Of a stretch of DNA of 8,866 nt, positions 1-5,988 are shown piece by piece; positions within the stretch are counted from its first letter, which is position 1, and each line of letters opens with the position of its first letter. A program made the translations under genes and the position numbers. This stretch comes from DTU063 sp001512695 (GTDB lineage Bacteria; Bacillota; Thermosediminibacteria; Thermosediminibacterales; Tepidanaerobacteraceae): assembly GCA_049658265.1 (NCBI GenBank), contig JBASOM010000026.1, positions 1-8,866 on the forward strand, in the 5' to 3' direction. The notes under the pieces are model-generated. The model searched no databases, was not told where the DNA came from, and saw only the letters and a list, made by a program, of their open reading frames with translations.

Positions 1-804
1 GATGATTATTGCGTCTTTGCACTTAATGCGAAGGGCAACGGTTTCTACGATGCGGAATACATGGTTAAAGTCCGTGGTTTCCAGGTACCCGGTTTCTATG
101 TCCTTACCCACGGCAAGGTCCATGTACTGAGGCTCGGCGCATACCATGACTGCCTTGCCCTCGCCCAAGACCGGCGAGCTGTATATATGGCCATTCAATA
201 TTTTCCTGATGCGCTCTTCTTCTGTCATTCCCAGCGAAGGCTGCAGGCGGTATAGCTTATAGTACATATCGGGGCTTAAAATCAGGCTGTACCGGCCGAT
301 AAGGCTCTTGCTCTGGAACTGGGCGATGGCTGAAACAACGTCGGTAAAGGCATTTTCGCCGACGGTCCAATCGGACCTTGAAATCTTGGAAGCGCCCTCT
401 GCAGTGAAGAGGCCTTCCAAGCCCAGGAACTCATCTCCGAAGAATATGAGCCTATCTTCCTTTTGTGCTAATGCCTGTGCCGCCATTATGGCCTTGGAAA
501 GGTCCAGCGGCTGGTCAGTCATTTCACTGTGTTCGATATCTCTCCAGTATATGGTGAAATCCTCATGTAGCTGGGGCAGTTCTACGTAGCGACGTCCTAC
601 TGTCTTTACTACGCCGTCTTTTTCCTCCTGCGCGGCATCGATATTGTCTATATGTATGCTGGTTGCCCCTGCACCTAAAGGCCCGTGAAGAGACAGGAAT
701 CTGCGACCTATTAGATTTTTCTTAACGGTATCCACCACTGTTGAGTCTATTTCCTTCCAAAAATCACTTGAAAAGTCAACAGTATCCCTCGCAAGAAAAT
801 CCAT
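1..804 (-). CDS. enc: Encapsulin shell protein (family 1, linocin M18-like), C-terminus cut by window edge
   Basis: This is the capsid protein of an encapsulin nanocompartment, an HK97-fold shell that self-assembles in the cytoplasm around cargo enzymes. My translation gives 268 codons open to the window edge. It begins MDFLARDTVDF, continues with FWKEID and an N-terminal GRRFLSLHGPLGAG segment, and ends near ETVALRIKCKDAIII. The order and spacing match family 1 encapsulins such as the Thermotoga maritima shell (about 265 aa, ending ETFTFQVVNPEALILLKF), so only a few C-terminal residues should be missing. The ATG at 804 follows a GGGGAGG ribosome binding site with a 9-base spacer. The gene starts 22 bp after the EncFtn stop, so both are probably on one transcript with cargo first and shell second, the usual arrangement. 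The family call is firm; the exact end cannot be seen. Confidence 0.94.
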   Translation of the reverse strand, partial: MDFLARDTVDFSSDFWKEIDSTVVDTVKKNLIGRRFLSLHGPLGAGATSIHIDNIDAAQEEKDGVVKTVGRRYVELPQLHEDFTIYWRDIEHSEMTDQPLDLSKAIMAAQALAQKEDRLIFFGDEFLGLEGLFTAEGASKISRSDWTVGENAFTDVVSAIAQFQSKSLIGRYSLILSPDMYYKLYRLQPSLGMTEEERIRKILNGHIYSSPVLGEGKAVMVCAEPQYMDLAVGKDIETGYLETTDFNHVFRIVETVALRIKCKDAIII

Positions 805-820
805 ATATCTTATCCTCCCC

Positions 821-832
821 GTTAACTTATTC
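821..832 (+). repeat. Partial copy of the TTAACTTATTC dispersed motif (copy D)
   Basis: GTTAACTTATTC lies between the EncFtn and encapsulin genes and, read on the minus strand, supplies the EncFtn stop codon (TAA at 829-827). It shares ten or more bases with the cores of the copies at 1304, 3364 and 4358 but lacks the adjoining GCCAGGC palindrome, so it may be a chance match. Confidence 0.3.
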
Positions 833-1180
833 TTCCTTTAATAAACTGCCAACGGTTGAACCGGGCTTTGGCGGTTCCTTAATTCCGAGTTCTTCCATCA
901 TTTCCCTGACCTCTTCTTCGCCTTCCAAGAAGAAATCAGCTTCCGTGGGATCTAAATGGCGAAGTAGGGTCATCAGTTCGCCAACATGTGCCTTCTCTTC
1001 GTCCCTTATATCGCTGAGCACCCTCTTAACAAACACATCATCAGTTGCCTGAATGTGGGCATCATAGATAAAAATCGCTTCCAGCTCTGCTGCAATATCT
1101 AGGCGTATGGCTTGAATCAGCTCCTGCTTTGAAACTTTACGCTCCACATTACCGCTAAATGGATTGGCAAAGGTAGGCAT
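827..1180 (-). CDS. encFtn: Encapsulated ferritin-like cargo protein (EncFtn)
   Basis: This is a 117-aa encapsulin-associated ferritin-like protein, which oxidises Fe(II) at a dimer interface so that iron is mineralised inside the shell. The EncFtn iron ligands are visible: E32 in AAELEAIFIYD, and E62 and H65 in RDEEKAHVGEL. The numbering coincides with that of the Rhodospirillum rubrum protein. The C-terminus carries an acidic helix (residues 80-98), a proline-rich linker KEPPKPG-type segment, and a cargo-loading peptide TVGSLLKEE (109-117), close to the known TVGSL consensus that docks on the inner shell wall. I chose the ATG at 1180 because an AGGAG site lies 8 bases upstream. The frame is open to 1246, but that extension overlaps the -10 element and has no ribosome binding site. 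It is first in the operon, with the shell gene 22 bp downstream. A rubrerythrin-like cargo is the alternative, but the single E/ExxH half-site and short length favour EncFtn. Confidence 0.93.
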   Translation of the reverse strand: MPTFANPFSGNVERKVSKQELIQAIRLDIAAELEAIFIYDAHIQATDDVFVKRVLSDIRDEEKAHVGELMTLLRHLDPTEADFFLEGEEEVREMMEELGIKEPPKPGSTVGSLLKEE

Positions 1181-1244
1181 GACACCATCTCCTTTTTTTA
1201 TTTTAACAATCCTAATAAAGTGAAAATACGAACTTTTCATCTCC

Positions 1245-1274
1245 ATTATATAAAATAGTATTCATTACTGTCAA
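1245..1274 (-). promoter_or_regulatory. Sigma-A promoter of the EncFtn-encapsulin operon
   Basis: On the minus strand there is a perfect -35 TTGACA (1274-1269), an 18-bp spacer and a perfect -10 TATAAT (1250-1245). The start site would be near 1238, giving a leader of about 58 nt before the ATG at 1180. The spacer contains AGTAATGAATACT, a short imperfect palindrome, which I do not assign to a known regulator. A consensus-level promoter fits an abundant capsid transcript. Confidence 0.85.
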
Positions 1275-1281
1275 GGTAAAC

Positions 1282-1318
1282 TTGGTGCCAGACGCCTAAC
1301 TGATTAACTTATTTAACC
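1282..1318 (+). repeat. Dispersed repeat copy A (GGTGCCAGACGCC + TTAACTTATTTAACC)
   Basis: This lies in the divergent gap between the encapsulin operon and the flavin oxidoreductase. A degenerate palindrome GGTGCCAGACGCC is followed after a few bases by TTAACTTATTTAACC. The same two blocks occur at 3347-3378 and 4347-4370 with different spacing. It resembles the small GGTGCC-GGCACC REP-type palindromes of bacterial genomes; that assignment is inferred. Confidence 0.55.
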
Positions 1319-1409
1319 GTAGGATAATTATTTGCTTCGGGATTATATTTGGAAACAATGGGGAAAATAAACAGTGAAAATCACACCGAATGCGAAGGAG
1401 GACGTAATA

Positions 1410-3347
1410 TTGAAGTACCCGAAACTTTTTGAACCGGCAGCTTTGGGTTCGCTAAATTTGCCAAATCGCATTGTATTATCACCCATGCACACCAATTTCA
1501 CCATCGGCAATAAGTATACTGAAAAATACATTGAATATTACAAGGAAAGGGCGAAGGGCGGAGTTGGCCTGATTATCACCGCCCATGTGATGGCAGAAGT
1601 AGATGTGGACCCTTATCCCACCACCTTCGGCTATCCAACCATAGATTCGGCCGGCGAAGTAAAGTACTTTGCAGAGCTTACAGAAGCTGTGCACAGGTAC
1701 GGGACGAAAATAGCCATAGAGCTTTCACCGGGCACGGGCAGGCTGGCAGATGAAATCATAAATAGGAAGCCGCCGGTAGGACCTTCGGAAATACCGCTGT
1801 TGATGATGCCGGATGTAAAGACAAGGGAGCTTACAAAAAGTGAAATCAAACAGCTGGTAAAGGCTTACGGAAGAGCTGCAGGATTAGCCAAGCAGGCAGG
1901 CTTTGATGCGATTTACGTTCACTTTATGGCCTATTTGGGGGACCAGTTTCTCTCTTCCTGCTGGAATAAAAGGCAGGACGAATACGGTGGAAGCCTCGAA
2001 AATCGAATGAGGTTTCTGGTGGAGTGCATCGAGAGTGCCCGCGCCAATGTCGGTAAAGACTTTCCCGTGATAGTGGGCCTGGCCACGGACCACGGGTTTC
2101 CGGGTGGAAGGGAACTAGATGAAACTATAGAAATTGCAAAAAGGCTTGAGGAGCTAAAAATCGATGCCCTGCATTTGAGGCGGGGCAGTTACGACGCAAT
2201 GAACCTCATAGTGCCTACGGTTTATATGAAGGAGGGCGTTGCCGTCGATTATGCCTATGAAGTCAAAAAGGCAGTGAACATACCCATAATTGTAGATGGC
2301 AACCTGAAGGACTTATCTTACTGTGAGCGGATTTTGGAAGAGGGAAAAACCGATTTTATAGGAATGGGCAGACCATTTATCACGGATCCCCATTGGCCCG
2401 ACAAGGCAAGGGCGGGCAAGGAAGAGGATATCCTTCCCTGTATCCGCTGCATGCAGTGCATAAACAGGGTGTTTTTTGCCAGATACTCTGCCTGCAGTGT
2501 CAATCCTCAATTTGGCCGTGAGCATGAAGGACAGCTTCAACCTACATCCAAGCCCAAGCGAGTGCTTATAGTAGGCGGTGGCCCGGCAGGAATGACGGCT
2601 GCCAAGTACTTGGCTGAAAAGGGCCATGACGTTACCCTTGTCGAAAAGAGTAAGAAGCTTGGCGGTCACCTTCTGGAAGCAGCTGTTCCCAGGTACAAGA
2701 AGGATACGGATGGATATTTAGAGTGGTTGATAAGACAGCTGAAAAAGCCCAATATAAGAATAATCCTTGACACTGAAGTTATATCTGACTTTGTACTCAA
2801 TTTTAAAGCCGATGCGGTGGTTATATGTACCGGCTCCGTGCCCCTACTGCCCCAAGTTCCCGGAATTGACGGGGAAAATGTAAAGCTCGCTACGGAGCTT
2901 TTGGTAAACTATGCTGGTGATATAGGTGACAATATTGTAATTGTGGGGGCAGGATTGGTAGGCTGTGAAACGGCCCTGTTTTTAAAGGAAAAGGGCAAGA
3001 GCAATATAACCTTAATAGATATGCTCCCGGAAATCGCCTACGATGTGATTTACCTGGCGAGATGGTCCCTTTTAGAGGAACTGGAGCAAAAGGGAATCAA
3101 AATGAAGCCTTGTTTAACATTAAAAGAAATAAAACCCTCCGGAATTGTAGTTGAGGATAGGGAGGGAGTACTTGAAAATATCGAGGCTGATACGGTAGTC
3201 TTGGCCACTGGCCTTGAGGCAGATAGCAGTCTCTACGATGAGCTGCAGGGCAAGGTTGACGAATTATACAGAATCGGTGACTGCTTAGCCCCTCGCAAAT
3301 TTATAGATGCGGTTCACGAAGCCTACGAAATAGCAAAGATAATTTAG
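1410..3347 (+). CDS. Old-Yellow-Enzyme-family NADH:flavin oxidoreductase / 2,4-dienoyl-CoA reductase-like Fe-S flavoprotein
   Basis: This is a three-part flavoprotein of the FadH/BaiCD/trimethylamine-dehydrogenase class, which uses NAD(P)H, FAD, a 4Fe-4S cluster and FMN to reduce an activated C=C bond or a related substrate. Residues 1-335 form the FMN TIM barrel (KLFEPAALGSLNLPNRI, QFLSSCWNKR.DEYGGS.ENR, GMGRPF). The cluster cysteines are C344, C347, C350 and C362 (Cx2Cx2Cx11C, the tighter spacing seen in TMADH). The FAD Rossmann motif VGGGPAG is at 388-394 and a second dinucleotide site GAGLVGCE at 513-520. The C-terminus RIGDC.APRK is typical. I chose the TTG at 1410 because AAGGAGG ends 8 bases upstream and it yields the family-typical MKYPKLF start; a GTG at 1374 in frame has a much poorer site. 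Length (645 aa) is normal. The usual active-site histidine pair is missing (see findings). Substrate unknown. Confidence 0.9.
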   Translation: MKYPKLFEPAALGSLNLPNRIVLSPMHTNFTIGNKYTEKYIEYYKERAKGGVGLIITAHVMAEVDVDPYPTTFGYPTIDSAGEVKYFAELTEAVHRYGTKIAIELSPGTGRLADEIINRKPPVGPSEIPLLMMPDVKTRELTKSEIKQLVKAYGRAAGLAKQAGFDAIYVHFMAYLGDQFLSSCWNKRQDEYGGSLENRMRFLVECIESARANVGKDFPVIVGLATDHGFPGGRELDETIEIAKRLEELKIDALHLRRGSYDAMNLIVPTVYMKEGVAVDYAYEVKKAVNIPIIVDGNLKDLSYCERILEEGKTDFIGMGRPFITDPHWPDKARAGKEEDILPCIRCMQCINRVFFARYSACSVNPQFGREHEGQLQPTSKPKRVLIVGGGPAGMTAAKYLAEKGHDVTLVEKSKKLGGHLLEAAVPRYKKDTDGYLEWLIRQLKKPNIRIILDTEVISDFVLNFKADAVVICTGSVPLLPQVPGIDGENVKLATELLVNYAGDIGDNIVIVGAGLVGCETALFLKEKGKSNITLIDMLPEIAYDVIYLARWSLLEELEQKGIKMKPCLTLKEIKPSGIVVEDREGVLENIEADTVVLATGLEADSSLYDELQGKVDELYRIGDCLAPRKFIDAVHEAYEIAKII

Positions 3348-3378
3348 CTGCCAGGCAGCATTATTAACTTATTCAACC
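3347..3378 (+). repeat. Dispersed repeat copy B (GCTGCCAGGCAGC + TTAACTTATTCAACC)
   Basis: A 13-nt perfect odd-centred palindrome GCTGCCAGGCAGC begins on the last base of the oxidoreductase stop codon and is followed by TTAACTTATTCAACC. It shares the TTAACTTATTCAA core exactly with the copy at 4358-4370, on the far side of the toxin-antitoxin pair. Confidence 0.6.
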
Positions 3379-3400
3379 TTCGCACGAAGGCCCTTCCTAG

Positions 3401-3432
3401 CGCCCCTATTCTTCAAGGGGTGTTTTTATTTT
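3401..3432 (+). terminator. Rho-independent terminator after the flavin oxidoreductase
   Basis: The stem CGCCCCT (3401-3407) pairs with AGGGGTG (3416-3422) around an 8-nt loop, with one G-T pair, and is followed by TTTTTATTTT. A second short hairpin, CCTTC-GCAC-GAAGG (3377-3390), lies just upstream, directly after the repeat copy. Confidence 0.85.
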
Positions 3433-3451
3433 GAAAAGAAGTTCCCATGAT

Positions 3452-3482
3452 TTGTTTAAATCTGGAAGATTTCTGATATAAT
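3452..3482 (+). promoter_or_regulatory. Promoter with embedded inverted repeat upstream of mntA-hepT
   Basis: A -10 TATAAT at 3477-3482 is preceded by an extended TGA (TGn), with a weak -35 TTGTTT at 3452-3457 (19-bp spacer). The spacer holds a perfect inverted repeat AAATCT-GGA-AGATTT (3458-3472), placed where a bound protein would block RNA polymerase. The ATG at 3515 is about 26 nt from the expected start site. Confidence 0.65.
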
Positions 3483-3514
3483 GAAAAAAGAAGCTGTTTT
3501 TTACAGGTGATAAT

Positions 3515-3946
3515 ATGAAAAGAAATTTAAAGGTTATAGAAACGAAGATACAAAGGCTGAAATCATATGCTGAAAAAAATGAAAATATAGTGGCCGTCTA
3601 TATTTTCGGCTCTTACGGTACAAAGCATCAGCATTTTAGTAGCGATATGGATTTTGCGGTATTGTTTAAGGAAAGTGTCACGCTATTCGAAGAGCTTGAG
3701 ATAGAATCGGATATAAGCCAGATATTTGAGCGGGATGACATAGATCTTGTGAACCTGAACAAGGCAGCTATTGATATAAGTCATCAGGTACTGTATACCG
3801 GCGATTTACTTTTTTGTAGAGATGAAATTTTGCTTGCTGATTTTAAAGAAAAGGTATTTAACATTTACGGTGACTACGGAATAGTGCTTAAGAAATTTTA
3901 TGATGATTATCAGGAAGGATTGAGGGAAGAATATGGCGGAAATTGA
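3515..3946 (+). CDS. mntA: MntA-type minimal nucleotidyltransferase (antitoxin)
   Basis: This 143-aa minimal nucleotidyltransferase is the antitoxin of a MntA-HepT (type VII) module. In the characterised Shewanella pair, MntA transfers AMP from ATP onto a tyrosine of HepT and silences it. The diagnostic GSX10DXD motif is exact: G32-S33, then D44 and D46, inside IFGSYG and SDMDFAV, with further acidic residues DDID at 74-77 as a candidate third metal ligand. The ATG at 3515 has an AGGTGA site 4 bases upstream; length is usual. The 3' end overlaps hepT by 14 bp, so translation is probably coupled and the antitoxin is made first. This order is the reverse of the Shewanella pair as I recall it, though antitoxin-first pairs are common. 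The pair sits between two directly repeated copies of a small element and looks AT-richer than the preceding gene, compatible with horizontal acquisition. Confidence 0.9.
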   Translation: MKRNLKVIETKIQRLKSYAEKNENIVAVYIFGSYGTKHQHFSSDMDFAVLFKESVTLFEELEIESDISQIFERDDIDLVNLNKAAIDISHQVLYTGDLLFCRDEILLADFKEKVFNIYGDYGIVLKKFYDDYQEGLREEYGGN

Positions 3947-4361
3947 CAAAAGACGGGTGATGGAAAAGATTAGGATTATTCAAGAATGTCTAAACAAATT
4001 GCGCACTCTGTCCCAACTATCCGTGGATGAATTTACTTCTGATTTTAAAAATTTCGATTCAGCAAAGTACAACCTGCAAATTGCCATTGAAGCAATGATA
4101 GACATTGGAAATCATATTATATCTCGAAAAGGGCTAGGAACTCCAAAGACCTATCGTGATACCTTTGAAGCTTTGCATAAAGGGAATATTATACCTAAAG
4201 AAGATTTAGCAACCTATAAATTGATGGCCAGGTTCAGAAATAGGATTGTGCATTTTTATGACGAAGTAGATGATAGGGAAGTATATAAGATACTTCAAAA
4301 TAATTTAGCTGATTTTAGTTCTTTTATAGAACATGTAAGTAAACTATTGTCAGGCACTTAA
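3933..4361 (+). CDS. hepT: HepT-like HEPN-domain RNase toxin (DUF86)
   Basis: This 142-aa all-helical HEPN protein is the presumed RNase toxin. The catalytic RX4HXY motif is intact: R102, H107 and Y109 in RFRNRIVHFY. Y109 corresponds to the tyrosine that MntA AMPylates in the characterised system. The N-terminal half contains the helix AIEAMIDIGNHII (51-63), typical of DUF86 proteins. I use the ATG at 3933, which has GAGGGA a few bases upstream and overlaps mntA by 14 bp; an in-frame ATG at 3960 (MEKIRII) is possible but has a poorer site. The stop codon falls inside a dispersed repeat copy, so the last residues (SGT) are encoded by repeat sequence. All catalytic residues are present, so the toxin is predicted to be active. 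Whether the target is mRNA or tRNA cannot be told from sequence. Confidence 0.9.
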   Translation: MAEIDKRRVMEKIRIIQECLNKLRTLSQLSVDEFTSDFKNFDSAKYNLQIAIEAMIDIGNHIISRKGLGTPKTYRDTFEALHKGNIIPKEDLATYKLMARFRNRIVHFYDEVDDREVYKILQNNLADFSSFIEHVSKLLSGT

Positions 4362-4370
4362 CTTATTCAA
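4347..4370 (+). repeat. Dispersed repeat copy C (TTGTCAGGCAC + TTAACTTATTCAA)
   Basis: TTGTCAGGCAC is joined directly to TTAACTTATTCAA. The hepT stop codon TAA (4359-4361) lies within it, so the repeat defines the end of the gene. It is in the same orientation as copy B, 994 bp away, and like copy B is followed at once by a terminator-type hairpin. Confidence 0.6.
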
Positions 4371-4400
4371 AAAGAGCACCCGGTAAATATGGTGCTCTTT
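4371..4400. terminator. Bidirectional terminator between hepT and proV
   Basis: A perfect 10-bp stem, AAAGAGCACC (4371-4380) and GGTGCTCTTT (4391-4400), encloses a 10-nt loop. On the minus strand it ends in a five-T run and lies just past the proV stop; on the plus strand it follows hepT by 9 bases, with a shorter T-tract. It insulates two convergent genes. Confidence 0.85.
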
Positions 4401-4416
4401 AGTCATTAAAGAGAAT

Positions 4417-5607
4417 TTAATTTGAGTTGTAGGGCAAGAGGCCGGATAGTATGGATGTGCGCACAATTATACCTAAAAGCTTATTTTCATCATTTACTAC
4501 AACTATGGGATATCTTGATTTTGTAGCATTTTCAAGAAGGTTTTCGATGTATTCATCTTCTGTGGTCTTATAGTAATCATGCCGCAACAAGGCTTTTAGT
4601 GAAGACTGTTTGTTCTTTATTGCTTCTACGCAGTCATCTATAGTTACAATACCTTCAAGTTGCATGTTTTCTCCCACTACAAAAACACTTGAAATATGAT
4701 TTGTCTGCATTTCTCTTATAGCGACCCTCACACCGTCTTTTATGGATACCAGTGCATTAGGTCTTTTCATGATATTTTTGGCTTGAATTACCTTTGTTCT
4801 ATCAATGCTCTTAACAAAGTCTTCTATATATTCATTTGAGGGGTTATTTAGTATTTCTTCAGGGGTTCCCTGTTGTACAATTTTCCCATCTTTCATAACT
4901 GCCACTCTATCGCCCAGTTTAAATGCTTCGTTTATATCATGGGTGATGAAAATTATTGTCTTTTTAAGTTTTGATTGGATTTCCAAGAGTTCAACCTGCA
5001 TATCTCTGCGAATGAGCGGGTCTAAGGCGCTAAAAGGTTCATCCATAAGCAGTATATCCGGATTGTTGGCAAGGGCTCGGGCAAGGCCCACCCTTTGCTG
5101 CATTCCGCCACTGAGCTCAGTGGGCATTTTATCTTCCCAGCCTTTAAGCCCCACACTTTCTAGAGCTTCAAGGGCGATTTGCTTTCTTTTGTCTTTATTG
5201 ATATTCCTGATTTCAAGGCCATATTCTACATTGCCAAGGACTGTTCTATGTGTAAACAGACCAAAGTTTTGAAATACCATGGCAACTTTTTTTTGCCTAA
5301 ATTCCCGTAGTTGTTGCCTGTCGTACTTAACTATATCTTCACCATCTATTAAAATTTCACCTGCAGTTGGCCTATTTAAAAGATTAAGACATCTAATAAG
5401 TGTGGATTTTCCGCTGCCGGAAAGCCCCATTATTACAAAGAACTCACCTTCGTCAACTGTAAATGAAGCGTTGTTTACACCGACAGTTTGACCTGTTGTT
5501 TTTAATATTTTTTCTTTTGTCCAGCCCTCTTTTAATCTTTTAAGAGCAAGTTTTGGCTTTGAACCAAATATTTTATATAAGTTTTTAACTTCTATTTTTT
5601 TTGACAT
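4417..5607 (-). CDS. proV: Glycine betaine/proline ABC transporter ATP-binding protein with tandem CBS domains (ProV/OpuAA type)
   Basis: This 396-aa protein is the ATPase of a compatible-solute (glycine betaine, proline or choline) importer, acting at the inner face of the membrane. From MSKKIEVKNLYKIFG: Walker A GLSGSGKST 61-69, Q-loop VFQNFG 111-116, signature LSGGMQQR 165-172, Walker B ILLMDEP 185-191, H-loop H223. Two CBS domains follow (about 278-332 and 338-393); in this family they sense ionic strength or a nucleotide. The ATG at 5607 has GGGAGAG about 10 bases upstream; an upstream in-frame TTG at 5625 has no such site. It starts 23 bp after the end of a truncated permease gene. The gene is intact, but its permease partner is broken and no complete binding protein is seen, so it would need partners encoded elsewhere. 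Confidence 0.9.
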   Translation of the reverse strand: MSKKIEVKNLYKIFGSKPKLALKRLKEGWTKEKILKTTGQTVGVNNASFTVDEGEFFVIMGLSGSGKSTLIRCLNLLNRPTAGEILIDGEDIVKYDRQQLREFRQKKVAMVFQNFGLFTHRTVLGNVEYGLEIRNINKDKRKQIALEALESVGLKGWEDKMPTELSGGMQQRVGLARALANNPDILLMDEPFSALDPLIRRDMQVELLEIQSKLKKTIIFITHDINEAFKLGDRVAVMKDGKIVQQGTPEEILNNPSNEYIEDFVKSIDRTKVIQAKNIMKRPNALVSIKDGVRVAIREMQTNHISSVFVVGENMQLEGIVTIDDCVEAIKNKQSSLKALLRHDYYKTTEDEYIENLLENATKSRYPIVVVNDENKLLGIIVRTSILSGLLPYNSN

Positions 5608-5630
5608 TATGCAATTCTCTCCCAAGGATT

Positions 5631-5921
5631 TTATACATGTTCATATTTTTTGGAAATCATTTGAGTAAGCCTGTCGATAATAATGGCAAGAAAGACTATA
5701 CTAATGCCTGAGTTAAAGCCCATGGCAATATCAGTTCTGTTTATGGCTATTATGACATTTTCACCAAGACCTTTTGCCCCGATCATCGAAGAAGTGACCA
5801 CCATAGACATTGCCAACATCGTTGTCTGGTTTATACCTGCCATAATAGTGGGCATTGCTTGAGGCAGCTCAACCTTTACTAGCGCCTGCCATCTAGATGA
5901 GCCAAAGGCATGAGCAAGCAG
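5631..5921 (-). pseudogene. 3' remnant of ProW/OpuAB-type permease gene
   Basis: Ninety-seven codons survive, from LLAHAFGSSRWQALVKVELP through the membrane segment PTIMAGINQTTMLAMSMVV to the normal end KKYEHV. The HAFGSS...KVELPQAMPTIMAG stretch is the EAA-loop region, which in ProW-type permeases contacts the ATPase. A full permease has roughly 275-300 residues, so about two thirds, including the first membrane spans, are missing. Upstream in this frame there is an immediate stop (TGA at 5924-5922). A 74-codon reading frame starting at the internal ATG at 5855 exists but would lack the EAA loop and has no convincing ribosome binding site. The lost part is not replaced by a recognisable insertion sequence; the abutting DNA encodes a lipoprotein signal peptide. 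I read this as the product of an internal deletion. Confidence 0.85.
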
Positions 5922-5988
5922 TCAGAAGAAAAACAATACTAATAGTTAACACTGCCCAACTTTGCTTTAGTTTTTTTGAAAAAATGAT
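5893..5988 (-). pseudogene. Lipoprotein signal-peptide remnant, probably the start of the lost substrate-binding protein gene
   Basis: Reading the minus strand from 5979 gives SKKLKQSWAVLTISIVFL then LTAC: a lysine-rich n-region, a hydrophobic core and a lipobox LTAC with the cysteine codon at 5916-5914. The frame then runs CSCLWLI into a stop (5895-5893) because it has entered permease sequence in another frame. AAGGGAGTGG at 6004-5995 looks like its ribosome binding site, but the codon expected to be the start reads ATC or ATT (5988-5983) rather than ATG, GTG or TTG. ProX/OpuAC-type binding proteins of Gram-positive bacteria are lipoproteins encoded next to the permease, so this is most simply the first exported segment of that gene, joined to the permease tail by a deletion. 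No gene product is expected. Confidence 0.6.

Noticed and set aside
308..589. Plus-strand open frame of 93 codons opposite the encapsulin gene
   Set aside because: It is antisense to a gene with clear homology, has no ribosome binding site and reads as low-complexity Ser/Ala-rich shadow translation.
741..1052. Plus-strand open frame of 103 codons across the EncFtn-encapsulin junction
   Set aside because: Serine-rich shadow of two real minus-strand genes, with no start signal.
1181..1246. N-terminal extension of EncFtn by 22 codons
   Set aside because: It overlaps the -10 element of the promoter, lacks a ribosome binding site and is absent from the family pattern; the ATG at 1180 has AGGAG.
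1321..1360. Promoter for the flavin oxidoreductase
   Set aside because: Candidate -10s (GATAAT 1323, TATATT 1344) have no acceptable -35 at 16-18 bp; none could be supported.
4805..5491. Two plus-strand open frames (155 and 70 codons) opposite proV
   Set aside because: Both are antisense to conserved ATPase motifs and consist of Ser/Leu/Ile-rich shadow sequence without ribosome binding sites.
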